NCBI GenBank assembly: GCA_002371025.1
Contig: DFFQ01000062.1
Span: 1-22,116 of the forward strand
From: Lachnospiraceae bacterium UBA3772
GTDB lineage: Bacteria > Bacillota > Clostridia > Lachnospirales > Lachnospiraceae
Length of the DNA: 22,116 nt
Direction of reading: 5' to 3'
A program made the position numbers and the translations under genes. The notes under the pieces are model-generated. The model saw only the letters and a list, made by a program, of their open reading frames with translations, had not been told where the DNA came from and did no database searches. This document shows, one piece after another, positions 14,623 through 21,344 of this stretch (position 1 is the first letter of the stretch; every line of letters starts with the position of its first letter).

Positions 14623-14676
14623 TTAACATAAAAATGGACCACTGCCCCCGGGACTATGGTCCACTTTTATGTTAAC
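14622..14676 (-). repeat. 55-bp palindromic repeat, copy 9, inverted, last in the window
   Basis: The first base is the last base of the ATPase stop codon, as in copy 6. The loop is CCCCCGGGA. The arms have a few mismatches (ACTG against CTAT; CACTTTT). No further copies are seen to the right. Confidence 0.95.
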
Positions 14677-14815
14677 GCCGTTTATACTTTCCATGAAAAA
14701 TGCATTGATCTATGACCTGGATAATTATCCGGTTGAACCCCGTGCCTGGCATGAGCTGGAAAATGTAAGAGCATACTACAGGTTGTTTAAGGAAAGAAAA
14801 GGGGAGTTTGAGTAG
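14669..14815 (+). pseudogene. Short 3' remnant of a coding sequence
   Basis: A frame of 48 codons runs from an ATG inside palindrome copy 9 (14669) to TAG at 14813-14815; the protein-like part from ATG 14693 has 40 residues (ending WHELENVRAYYRLFKERKGEFE). It has gene-like composition but no ribosome site, and it begins abruptly at the repeat. It looks like the tail of a gene whose front was lost, perhaps with the insertion of the palindrome. A genuine small peptide cannot be excluded. The family was not recognised. Confidence 0.4.
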
Positions 14816-14828
14816 AAATGATTTTGAG

Positions 14829-15104
14829 ACAGCAGGAAAGGTGCTTGAATTTAAAGTTATTTATGGTAATATTATCTTAAGGTGAGTGTGTCTCACCGGT
14901 GGGTTCGACACCTTCAATCTGAAAGGCGTGCCGGATTAGTGGCCGGAGTGTTGGCAAGCAACGGAAAAACTTGCCCTAAGTTAACTTAGGAAAGCCGGAA
15001 GTAGTGGCCGGACAGTTGGCAGACAACGATAAAATCGAACAGTTATTAATAAAAGGAAGAGGCTCTTTATTATACGGAAGTATTTGAGGAGACTCTTCTT
15101 TTTT
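14829..15104 (+). ncRNA. Structured RNA gene, copy 1 (family not recognised)
   Basis: A 276-bp unit that recurs at 15914-16191. The promoter is TTGAAT (14845-14850), 16 bp, then extended -10 TGG-TAATAT (14865-14872), so the RNA should start near 14879 and be about 225 bases. Visible structure: hairpins near 14881-14915 ending in GGTTCGACACC; two related modules, each with CCGG...CCGG and a GTTG-loop-CAAC hairpin (14931-14962 and 14995-15027); a hairpin CCTAAG-TTAA-CTTAGG (14975-14990); and CGAT-ATCG (15027-15037). The loop GCAAG (14954-14958) can pair with CTTGC (14970-14974), giving a pseudoknot. A terminator closes the unit. There is no open frame of note. It could be a trans-acting RNA, a leader element of the following esterase gene or part of a mobile unit. 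Confidence 0.75.
15057..15104 (+). terminator. Rho-independent terminator of RNA copy 1
   Basis: AAGAGGCTC (15057-15065) pairs with GAGACTCTT (15089-15097) except for one G-A mismatch, with an AT-rich loop, and is followed by C and six T (15099-15104). It separates the RNA gene from the esterase gene. Confidence 0.85.
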
Positions 15105-15157
15105 GGTATAGATATTGTCGCAAACTGCCACAAAGGAAGGTAAAAGGAAGGTGTTTG

Positions 15158-15889
15158 ATGAAGATATTTCATTTTGGTAACAAGGAATCAAATATAGTTT
15201 TAATTCAAATGGTCTATGACCACGAGTTAGAAGCAATTGAAAATGAAATTGCCCTGATTAAAAAACTAAGCCAAACCAGTGACTTTCATTTCATCGCGGT
15301 AAAGGTTGATAACTGGAATGACGACCTATCTCCATGGGAAGCACCTGCTGTATTTGGAAATGAAACCTTCGGCGGAAAAGCAAAGAAGACTCTTGATACG
15401 CTTTTAAATGAAGTAATAAATCCTTTAAAACATGGCGGACCAGCTGACTTGAAAATATATATTGGCGGATATTCGCTGGCGGGATTATTTGCACTTTGGA
15501 GCGTTTGTAAGATGGATACATTTTCGCAGAGGGATATAGTCATGTCATCAGTTGGTGATGAATCGATATCGCCAGTAGTATTGGGCAATGCAGCATCTCA
15601 GCCTTTATTCGCAGGTTGCGTTGCGGCATCTCCTTCAGTTTGGTTTCCTGGATTTGTGGATTACATTTTTGCAAATGAAATATTTTCGGATAAGATATAT
15701 CTCAGCCTTGGAAACAAGGAAGAAAAGACCAGAAATCCTGTAATGAGGCAGGTAGGGGAGTGTATCCGAAATATTTATGACATGTTAAATGGCAAAACTA
15801 ACGTTGTTCTTGAATGGAACGAAGGGAATCATTTTCAGGAGACAGATTTAAGGATGGCGAAAGGCTTTGCGTGGATACTTAAAAAATAA
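15158..15889 (+). CDS. Esterase-like alpha/beta hydrolase
   Basis: A 243-residue protein of the putative esterase (esterase D-like) group. The nucleophile elbow is GGYSLAGL with Ser106, the block CVAASPSVWFPGF (154-166) is typical of the family, and His225 lies in EGNHFQE. The acid is probably in SLGNKEEKTRNP (183-194). A run of about 28 residues (122-149) between LWSVCKMDTF and AGCVAASPSVW is absent from relatives as I remember them and may be an in-frame insertion. There is no signal peptide. AAGGAAGG lies before ATG 15158. The gene is bracketed by the two copies of the RNA gene, and has no promoter visible between the terminator and its start, so read-through or a weak promoter in 15105-15150 is needed. 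Confidence 0.82.
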   Translation: MKIFHFGNKESNIVLIQMVYDHELEAIENEIALIKKLSQTSDFHFIAVKVDNWNDDLSPWEAPAVFGNETFGGKAKKTLDTLLNEVINPLKHGGPADLKIYIGGYSLAGLFALWSVCKMDTFSQRDIVMSSVGDESISPVVLGNAASQPLFAGCVAASPSVWFPGFVDYIFANEIFSDKIYLSLGNKEEKTRNPVMRQVGECIRNIYDMLNGKTNVVLEWNEGNHFQETDLRMAKGFAWILKK

Positions 15890-15913
15890 AGTGAGATGAA
15901 TTGTTCTAAATAA

Positions 15914-16191
15914 ACAGCAGGAAAGGTGCTTGAATTTAAAGTGACTTATGATAGAATGAACTTAAGGGTGGCTGTGATCCACTGGTGTGTTCGACACCTA
16001 AATCTGAAAGATATACCGGATGTATAGGCCGGACGGTTGGCAAGCAACGGAAAAACTTGCCCTAAGTTAACTTAGGAATGCCGGAAGTAATGGCCGGACA
16101 GTTGGCAGACAACGATAAAATCGAACAGTTATTAATAAAAGGAAGAGGCTCTTTATTATACGGAAGTATTTAAAGGGACTCTTCTTTTTTT
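15914..16191 (+). ncRNA. Structured RNA gene, copy 2 (same family as copy 1)
   Basis: A 278-bp copy of the RNA unit. The 3' half from TTGGCAAGCAACGG onward is almost identical to copy 1; the 5' half differs at many positions. The promoter elements are kept (TTGAAT 15930-15935, 16 bp, TGA-TAGAAT) although the spacer has changed. Several differences preserve pairing: GGTGAG/CTCACC of copy 1 is GTGG/CCAC here, and both CCGG pairs are kept although the bases between them change. This pattern is what selection on RNA structure would give. The RNA should start near 15963 and end at the T run 16185-16191, about 229 bases. Confidence 0.75.
16143..16191 (+). terminator. Rho-independent terminator of RNA copy 2
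   Basis: AAGAGGCTC (16143-16151) pairs with GGGACTCTT (16175-16183), with one G-A mismatch and one G-T wobble, and is followed by C and a seven-T run. Confidence 0.85.
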
Positions 16192-16206
16192 AACAAATTG
16201 CGAGAT

Positions 16207-16298
16207 GGTTATAAAAAACCAAAAAATAATTCTTGACTCATATTAATTTATATGGTAAATTATAACCATAATAACGAGCGGTTATAAAAAACCAAAAA
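16207..16298 (+). promoter_or_regulatory. Promoter of the methylase gene within three GGTTATAA operator-like sites
   Basis: TTGACT (16233-16238), 17 bp, TAAATT (16256-16261) with TGG just before it form the promoter. GGTTATAAAAAACCAAAAA occurs at 16207-16225 and again at 16280-16298. A reversed TTATAACC lies at 16260-16267 on the -10/start region. Three sites placed upstream, at the start and downstream suggest repression, possibly with looping. Confidence 0.65.
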
Positions 16299-16323
16299 TT
16301 AAGCGGCAAAGGAGAAAGAGAAA

Positions 16324-18102
16324 TTGAATAAGAGAATAATAGACTTAAACAAAAATTACTTTGATAATGAAAATGTTAAAAATCTTCCTGAAAGATATAA
16401 AAAAATATGGGAAGAAGTACAAGAGTGTAGAGAGGAAATCGAATATATTCTAAGAAATATGCCTACAGTAATCAATAAAGACTCTTGGGATAAGGACATG
16501 GATTTTGTTATAGCAGCTTATTTATTATCAAGGGCTGGAGAATTTAATGATCCATTTTCATACAAACCATCAGAGGATAAAGATCTGGATAAAGATATTC
16601 TAGCTGCCTATGAATCAACAGAAATATACAAATACTGGGATGAACTTTTAGAGCTTGTTAAAAAATACAATATAAATATTTTTAAATTAGTTTCTAAACT
16701 GAAAAACTATTCATCTTCGCTTATAACACCGGAAGGTGTAGGGATACTTGCTGAGGAGATACTTGATATAAAAGAACAGGAAAGCTTTTCAGATTTGTGT
16801 TGTGGAGCTGGTTCTATTATAAGAGCAATATGTAGTAGTTCAAAATGCAAGCATGCATATGGATTTGACATAGACCAGAGTGCTATTGCCATGGCAAAAA
16901 TATATGGGGAGGATTCTGATATTCATTTTGAAAGAAAAGATATCTTTTCTTTAGTAACAGATTCTACAGATAAAGTAACTTACGATAAAATCTTCTGTAA
17001 TTTCCCATTTGGAGAAAAGTTTATAAATCTTAAAAAGGGTAAAGAATTTTTATCAATACTTGAGAAGAGAGTCCCATCAATTTCAAAAGCCACATCATCA
17101 GATTGGTTATATAATGCATTAATTACAGAGCTCCTTTCAGATGATGGTAAGGGGGTAAGTATTGTTACTAATGGAAGTACTTGGAATATGATAGATGCTC
17201 CTATAAGAAAATACTTTATTGAAAAAGGATTAATTGAGGCTGTTATAGAACTTCCGGCAAGGATGTTTTCAAATATTATTGCAGCAACATCATTAGTAGT
17301 ATTTAGTCACAATAATAAAGGCGTACGTTTAATAGACGCAACAAACCAGTTTAAAGCAGGACGAAGATTGAACGAACTTACTGATGAAAACATAGATTAT
17401 ATTTTAGATTTAATTCAGAAAGATTGCGAAGAGAGTATTTTTATTGATGTTGATACTCTGCGTGATAATGATTATGTCCTTAATATGAGTAGATATAAAA
17501 GAGTTGATAATATAGAGAATGGAAGACCATTTGGAGAAGTGATAAGTAGAATCACAAGAGGTTCTTCAATAAAAGCTTCGGATTTGGATGAAATGTCAAC
17601 TAATGAGCCAACTAATATGCAGTATCTAATGTTAGCTAATATCCAGAACGGAATTATAGATACTGAATTACCTTATCTAAAAGAAATTGATGCAAAGAAT
17701 AAAAGATATTGCTTGAAAGATAGATGTCTAATCCTTTCAAAAAATGGATATCCTTACAAGGTTGCTATTGCAGAAGTAAAAGAGGGACAAGAGATACTGG
17801 CAAATGGTAATCTTTATATCGTTGAATTAGATGAAGAAATAGTTGATCCATATTATATTGCTGCGTATTTAGGAAGTGAACAGGGAACATCAGCTTTAAA
17901 GAGTATTACTGTAGGAGCAATACTGCCTAATGTTGGGGTGGAACAATTAAGAAAATTGGTGATTCCAGTTCCTGATATGGAAGTTCAAAAAAAGATTGCT
18001 AATAAATACAAAGATCTTAAGGATGAGATAAAACTATTAAAACTAAAAATAGAAAGAGCTAACAATGAATTAGCTAATATTATTGAGGAAGGAGGCATTT
18101 GA
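16324..18102 (+). CDS. Fused N6-adenine DNA methylase with HsdS-like target recognition domain
   Basis: A 592-residue protein starting at TTG 16324, with AAAGGAG nine bases ahead and no nearby ATG. Residues 1-130 are helical. Residues of about 130-390 are an HsdM-like methylase: SAM motif DLCCGAG (157-163) and motif IV NFPFG (226-230), where the normal sequence is NPPF or NPPY. Residues of about 400-592 look like one half of a type I specificity subunit: a target recognition domain (NNMQYLMLANIQNG-like region, GAILPNVGVEQLRKLVIPVP) and a closing coiled coil. Such M-S fusions recognise DNA as dimers. No restriction subunit is adjacent; the small gene after it overlaps its stop by one base (TGATG), indicating coupled translation. 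Confidence 0.82.
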   Translation: MNKRIIDLNKNYFDNENVKNLPERYKKIWEEVQECREEIEYILRNMPTVINKDSWDKDMDFVIAAYLLSRAGEFNDPFSYKPSEDKDLDKDILAAYESTEIYKYWDELLELVKKYNINIFKLVSKLKNYSSSLITPEGVGILAEEILDIKEQESFSDLCCGAGSIIRAICSSSKCKHAYGFDIDQSAIAMAKIYGEDSDIHFERKDIFSLVTDSTDKVTYDKIFCNFPFGEKFINLKKGKEFLSILEKRVPSISKATSSDWLYNALITELLSDDGKGVSIVTNGSTWNMIDAPIRKYFIEKGLIEAVIELPARMFSNIIAATSLVVFSHNNKGVRLIDATNQFKAGRRLNELTDENIDYILDLIQKDCEESIFIDVDTLRDNDYVLNMSRYKRVDNIENGRPFGEVISRITRGSSIKASDLDEMSTNEPTNMQYLMLANIQNGIIDTELPYLKEIDAKNKRYCLKDRCLILSKNGYPYKVAIAEVKEGQEILANGNLYIVELDEEIVDPYYIAAYLGSEQGTSALKSITVGAILPNVGVEQLRKLVIPVPDMEVQKKIANKYKDLKDEIKLLKLKIERANNELANIIEEGGI

Positions 18103-18629
18103 TGAAACTTGATATTAATGAATTATTAGAACTTGAAAAAGATGTTAAATCAGTTCTGGATGATAACCTTGAAAGAATAATAATTAATCTAAACGCCTCT
18201 GATAACCTTGGAGTTTTTTTAGAAATGATCGGAATGTCTGGTTACCTTAATTCCAAGAAAAATGCATATAGTGATGGAACAATTATTGTAATAGGACAAT
18301 CAGACATTTCTAAAGATAAAATCATAGGAGTTGCAAAGGAATTTGGTCTTGCTAAAGACAGGTTTGAATTCTATTTAGAATACGAAGATGCCAAAACGGC
18401 AAATTTACGGAAAACACAATGGTCTTCAAATTACAGCTGCATTTTAGTAGGTCCTATGCCACATAGTGGAGAAACGAAGGGGGATTTTAGCAGTATTATT
18501 ACTGAATTAGAAAATGCCGATGGTTATCCACCAGTGGTCAGGATGGGAAAAAACGGTTTGAAAATCTCAAAAACTTCGTTTAGGGAAGCTGTGAAATGTG
18601 TGTTGGATAAAGGGATAGTCACTGTATAG
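18102..18629 (+). CDS. Partner of the methylase fusion, function unknown
   Basis: A 175-residue protein beginning at the ATG of a TGATG overlap with the methylase gene; GGAAGGAGG stands just before it. It is acidic and soluble. An N-terminal helix (LDINELLELEKDVKSVLDD) is followed by what looks like an alpha/beta domain: DGTIIVIGQSDISKDKIIGVAKEFGL, then SCILVGPMPHSGETKG. The alternating hydrophobic strands and GQS/GPMPHSG loops recall a nucleotide- or ligand-binding Rossmann-like fold, but no catalytic motif is clear. Translational coupling makes a role with the methylase almost certain: a restriction, regulatory or immunity function in a small two-gene unit. I do not recognise the family. 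Confidence 0.7.
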   Translation: MKLDINELLELEKDVKSVLDDNLERIIINLNASDNLGVFLEMIGMSGYLNSKKNAYSDGTIIVIGQSDISKDKIIGVAKEFGLAKDRFEFYLEYEDAKTANLRKTQWSSNYSCILVGPMPHSGETKGDFSSIITELENADGYPPVVRMGKNGLKISKTSFREAVKCVLDKGIVTV

Positions 18630-18659
18630 AAATTATAGGTTATAATATATATATTATTG

Positions 18660-18730
18660 TTCAATTTAGTCATTTGATGTAAAATGACTAAATTGAAGTC
18701 CTTGATGACTAAATTAAATAAGCGTATAAT
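18660..18730 (+). promoter_or_regulatory. Promoter and large operator of the fic-hsdM operon
   Basis: TTCAATTTAGTCATTT (18660-18675) and its exact reverse complement (18682-18697) form a perfect 16-bp inverted repeat with a 6-bp spacer. A third half-site, ATGACTAAATT, lies at 18705-18715. The promoter is TTGATG (18702-18707), 17 bp, TATAAT (18725-18730), so the third half-site overlaps the -35 box. Confidence 0.75.
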
Positions 18731-18790
18731 GTTAATTGTAAATTAATGATTTCGGCTATGATTGCTGAATAATCACATTATGGAGAATGT

Positions 18791-19840
18791 ATGAAAACAT
18801 TTGAGTATAAAGAAAAATGCCAGAAGTTATTATCAATTGACATTGTAAAAAGTCTTACTCTAATAAATGAATACAAAGGTGAGCAAAGACTCTTTATAGA
18901 AGCTCATAGAGATGAATTAAAGGAACTGATTGATATAGCCAAGGTTCAGAGTACGGAATCATCCAACAGGATAGAGGGAATATTTACAGCAGATGAAAGA
19001 TTAAAGAATCTGGTGCAGAAGAAGACGGCACCTCGGAACAGAGATGAATCTGAGATTGCAGGTTATAGAGATGTGCTTAACACGATTCATGAAAGCTATG
19101 ACTACATACCTGTTAATCCGAGCTTTATCCTTCAACTCCATCGGGATATGTACAAATTTATCGGAAATAATAGCGGTGGAATCTATAAGACAAGTGATAA
19201 CATTATCCAGGAGATTGGGGCGGATGGAGAAAAAAGAGTGAGATTTCAACCTGTTCCTGCATGGGAAACCTCTGAAGCTATGGACAGGCTGTGTGAAGCC
19301 CATAAGAATGCAAGAGATGAAATTGATCCATTACTGCTTACCTGTATGTTTATTCTTGATTTTCTTTGCATTCATCCTTTTAATGATGGAAATGGAAGAA
19401 TGAGCAGGCTTCTTACTTTGTTACTGTTATATCAATCGGGATTTATAGTTGGAAAGTATATCAGTTTAGAGAAGTTAATTGAAGATTCAAAAGAAACCTA
19501 TTATGAGGCACTTCAGGATAGCTCAGTTAACTGGCATGAAGGGGAAAATGATTATCGGCCATTTGTCAACTATATGCTAGGGATTATCATAAGGGCATAT
19601 AGGGATTTTGAATCAAGAGTAGAACTTGTGACAGATCCAAGTATATCAAAAGCAGACAGAATTTCAGAAATTATTAGAAATCATATAGGACCTATCACAA
19701 AGTCAGAGCTTCTCAAAATGAATCCGGATATCAGTGATACTACAGTACAGAGAGCTTTGGCAGATTTATTAAAGAATAATAAGATAATAAAAATCGGCGG
19801 TGGCCGTTACACTAAATATGTGTGGAATACGGAGGAATAA
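18791..19840 (+). CDS. Fic family AMP-transferase with C-terminal winged helix
   Basis: A 349-residue Fic protein. The catalytic motif HPFNDGNGRMSR is intact (195-206, H195). An inhibitory motif SNRIEG (58-63, the S/T-x3-E-G/N pattern) precedes the Fic core, which makes it a class II enzyme, held inactive by Glu62 and able to reverse AMPylation. Residues of about 283-349 form a winged helix (ADRISEIIRNHIGPITKSELL, then TTVQRALADLLKNNKIIKIGGGRY), so it may bind DNA. Family members transfer AMP to Ser/Thr/Tyr of target proteins. The start ATG has GGAG seven bases before it. It stands first in the operon, its TAA being followed at once by the hsdM ATG. Autoregulation through the operator at 18660 is inferred. 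Confidence 0.92.
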   Translation: MKTFEYKEKCQKLLSIDIVKSLTLINEYKGEQRLFIEAHRDELKELIDIAKVQSTESSNRIEGIFTADERLKNLVQKKTAPRNRDESEIAGYRDVLNTIHESYDYIPVNPSFILQLHRDMYKFIGNNSGGIYKTSDNIIQEIGADGEKRVRFQPVPAWETSEAMDRLCEAHKNARDEIDPLLLTCMFILDFLCIHPFNDGNGRMSRLLTLLLLYQSGFIVGKYISLEKLIEDSKETYYEALQDSSVNWHEGENDYRPFVNYMLGIIIRAYRDFESRVELVTDPSISKADRISEIIRNHIGPITKSELLKMNPDISDTTVQRALADLLKNNKIIKIGGGRYTKYVWNTEE

Positions 19841-21343
19841 ATGATTACAGGAGAATTAAAGAATAAGATAGATAGTCTGTGGGATACATTTGCAGCAGGG
19901 GGACTTGTAAATCCGCTCGAAGTAATTGAACAGATTACTTATTTAATGTTCATCAGAGATCTTGATGATATGGATAATAAAAGAGAAAAAGAAAGTGCAA
20001 TGCTGGGACTTCCATATAAGAGCATTTTTGCAGACGAGGTTAAAGTGGGCGACCGTTCTATTGATGGAAAACAGTTAAAATGGTCCGTCTTCCATGATTT
20101 TCCTGCAGGAAGAATGTACACGGTAATGCAGGAGTGGGTGTTCCCATTTATTAAGGATCTTCATGGAGACAAGAATAGTGCATATTCAAAGTATATGGAT
20201 GATGCAATATTTAAATTACCTACGCCACTGCTTTTATCAAAGGTTGTAGATTCATTAGATGACATTTACGCTCTTATGAATGAAACTCAGTCTACAGATG
20301 TACGTGGTGATGTGTATGAATATCTCTTAAATAAGATTGCATCAGCAGGTAGAAATGGTCAGTTTAGAACTCCAAGACATATCATTAGAATGATGGTTGA
20401 AATGGTAGATCCTAAAGCAGATGATACAATCTGCGATCCAGCCTGCGGAACTTCAGGATTCCTTGTATCAGCAGCGGAATATTTAAAAGAGACAAAAAAA
20501 GAAGAGATATTCTACAACAAGGATAAAAAAGAGCATTACATGAATTCTATGTTTAATGGATTTGACATGGATAGAACCATGCTTCGCATTGGTGCTATGA
20601 ATATGATGACTCATGGCATTGATAATCCATTTATCGAATATAGAGACAGCTTATCAGATCAGAATTCAGACCATGATAAATACTCACTTATTCTTGCAAA
20701 TCCTCCGTTTAAGGGAAGTCTTGACTCAGACGCTGTTTCAACGGATCTTTTAAAGGTTTGTAAGACTAAGAAGACAGAATTATTATTCTTAACTTTATTT
20801 TTAAGAATACTTAAAGTTGGTGGAAGATGTGCATGTATCGTTCCTGATGGCGTGCTTTTTGGTTCATCAAAAGCCCATAAAGATATCCGCAAGCATATAG
20901 TAGAAGACAACAGGCTTGAAGCGGTAATTTCTATGCCATCAGGTGTATTTAAGCCATATGCAGGAGTATCTACAGCTATCCTTATTTTTACAAAAACAAA
21001 TCATGGTGGAACTGATAATGTATGGTTCTATGACATGACAGCTGATGGATACAGCCTTGATGATAAGCGAACTCCTGTAAATGAAAATGACATCCCTGAT
21101 ATCATTGAAAGATTTAAGAATCTGGACAAAGAAGCAGAACGTAAACGTACAGATAAGTCATTTATGGTTACTAAGCAGGAAATAGTAGATAATGAATACG
21201 ACTTGTCTATCAATAAATATAAAGAAGTTGAATATGTGAAGGTAGAATATCCACCAACATCTGAGATCATGGCTAATATCAGAGAAATAGAAAAGCAGAT
21301 AGCAGTAGAGATGGATGAGTTGGAGAGATTACTGGGGGAGTAA
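19841..21343 (+). CDS. hsdM: Type I restriction-modification methylase subunit HsdM
   Basis: A 500-residue protein, the usual length of HsdM. The N-terminal helical domain is complete (residues 1-150, KNKIDSLWDTFAAGG and YLMFIRDLDD). The methylase core has motif I DPACGTSGF (199-207) and motif IV NPPF (287-290); GQFRTPRHIIRMMVEM precedes motif I as is typical. The C terminus ends in the coiled coil that meets HsdS. It methylates adenine N6 at the target chosen by HsdS and forms M2S1 or R2M2S1 complexes. It starts on the base after the fic stop, with CGGAGGA as ribosome site inside fic, and is followed after 1 bp by the AlbA_2 gene. hsdS and hsdR are expected beyond the right edge. Confidence 0.95.
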   Translation: MITGELKNKIDSLWDTFAAGGLVNPLEVIEQITYLMFIRDLDDMDNKREKESAMLGLPYKSIFADEVKVGDRSIDGKQLKWSVFHDFPAGRMYTVMQEWVFPFIKDLHGDKNSAYSKYMDDAIFKLPTPLLLSKVVDSLDDIYALMNETQSTDVRGDVYEYLLNKIASAGRNGQFRTPRHIIRMMVEMVDPKADDTICDPACGTSGFLVSAAEYLKETKKEEIFYNKDKKEHYMNSMFNGFDMDRTMLRIGAMNMMTHGIDNPFIEYRDSLSDQNSDHDKYSLILANPPFKGSLDSDAVSTDLLKVCKTKKTELLFLTLFLRILKVGGRCACIVPDGVLFGSSKAHKDIRKHIVEDNRLEAVISMPSGVFKPYAGVSTAILIFTKTNHGGTDNVWFYDMTADGYSLDDKRTPVNENDIPDIIERFKNLDKEAERKRTDKSFMVTKQEIVDNEYDLSINKYKEVEYVKVEYPPTSEIMANIREIEKQIAVEMDELERLLGE

Positions 21344-21344
21344 T

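Noticed and set aside
1969..14676. CRISPR-like interpretation of the 55-bp repeats
   Set aside because: The copies are spaced by whole genes, not by short unique spacers, and occur in both orientations.
14900..14915. GGTTCGACACC as the T arm of a tRNA or tmRNA
   Set aside because: No acceptor stem, anticodon arm or CCA end fits around it in either copy, and no tag peptide frame is present.
14829..16191. Retron, group I or group II intron for the repeated RNA unit
   Set aside because: There is no reverse transcriptase or endonuclease gene nearby, and no recognisable domain 5 or group I core sequence; each unit has its own promoter and terminator.
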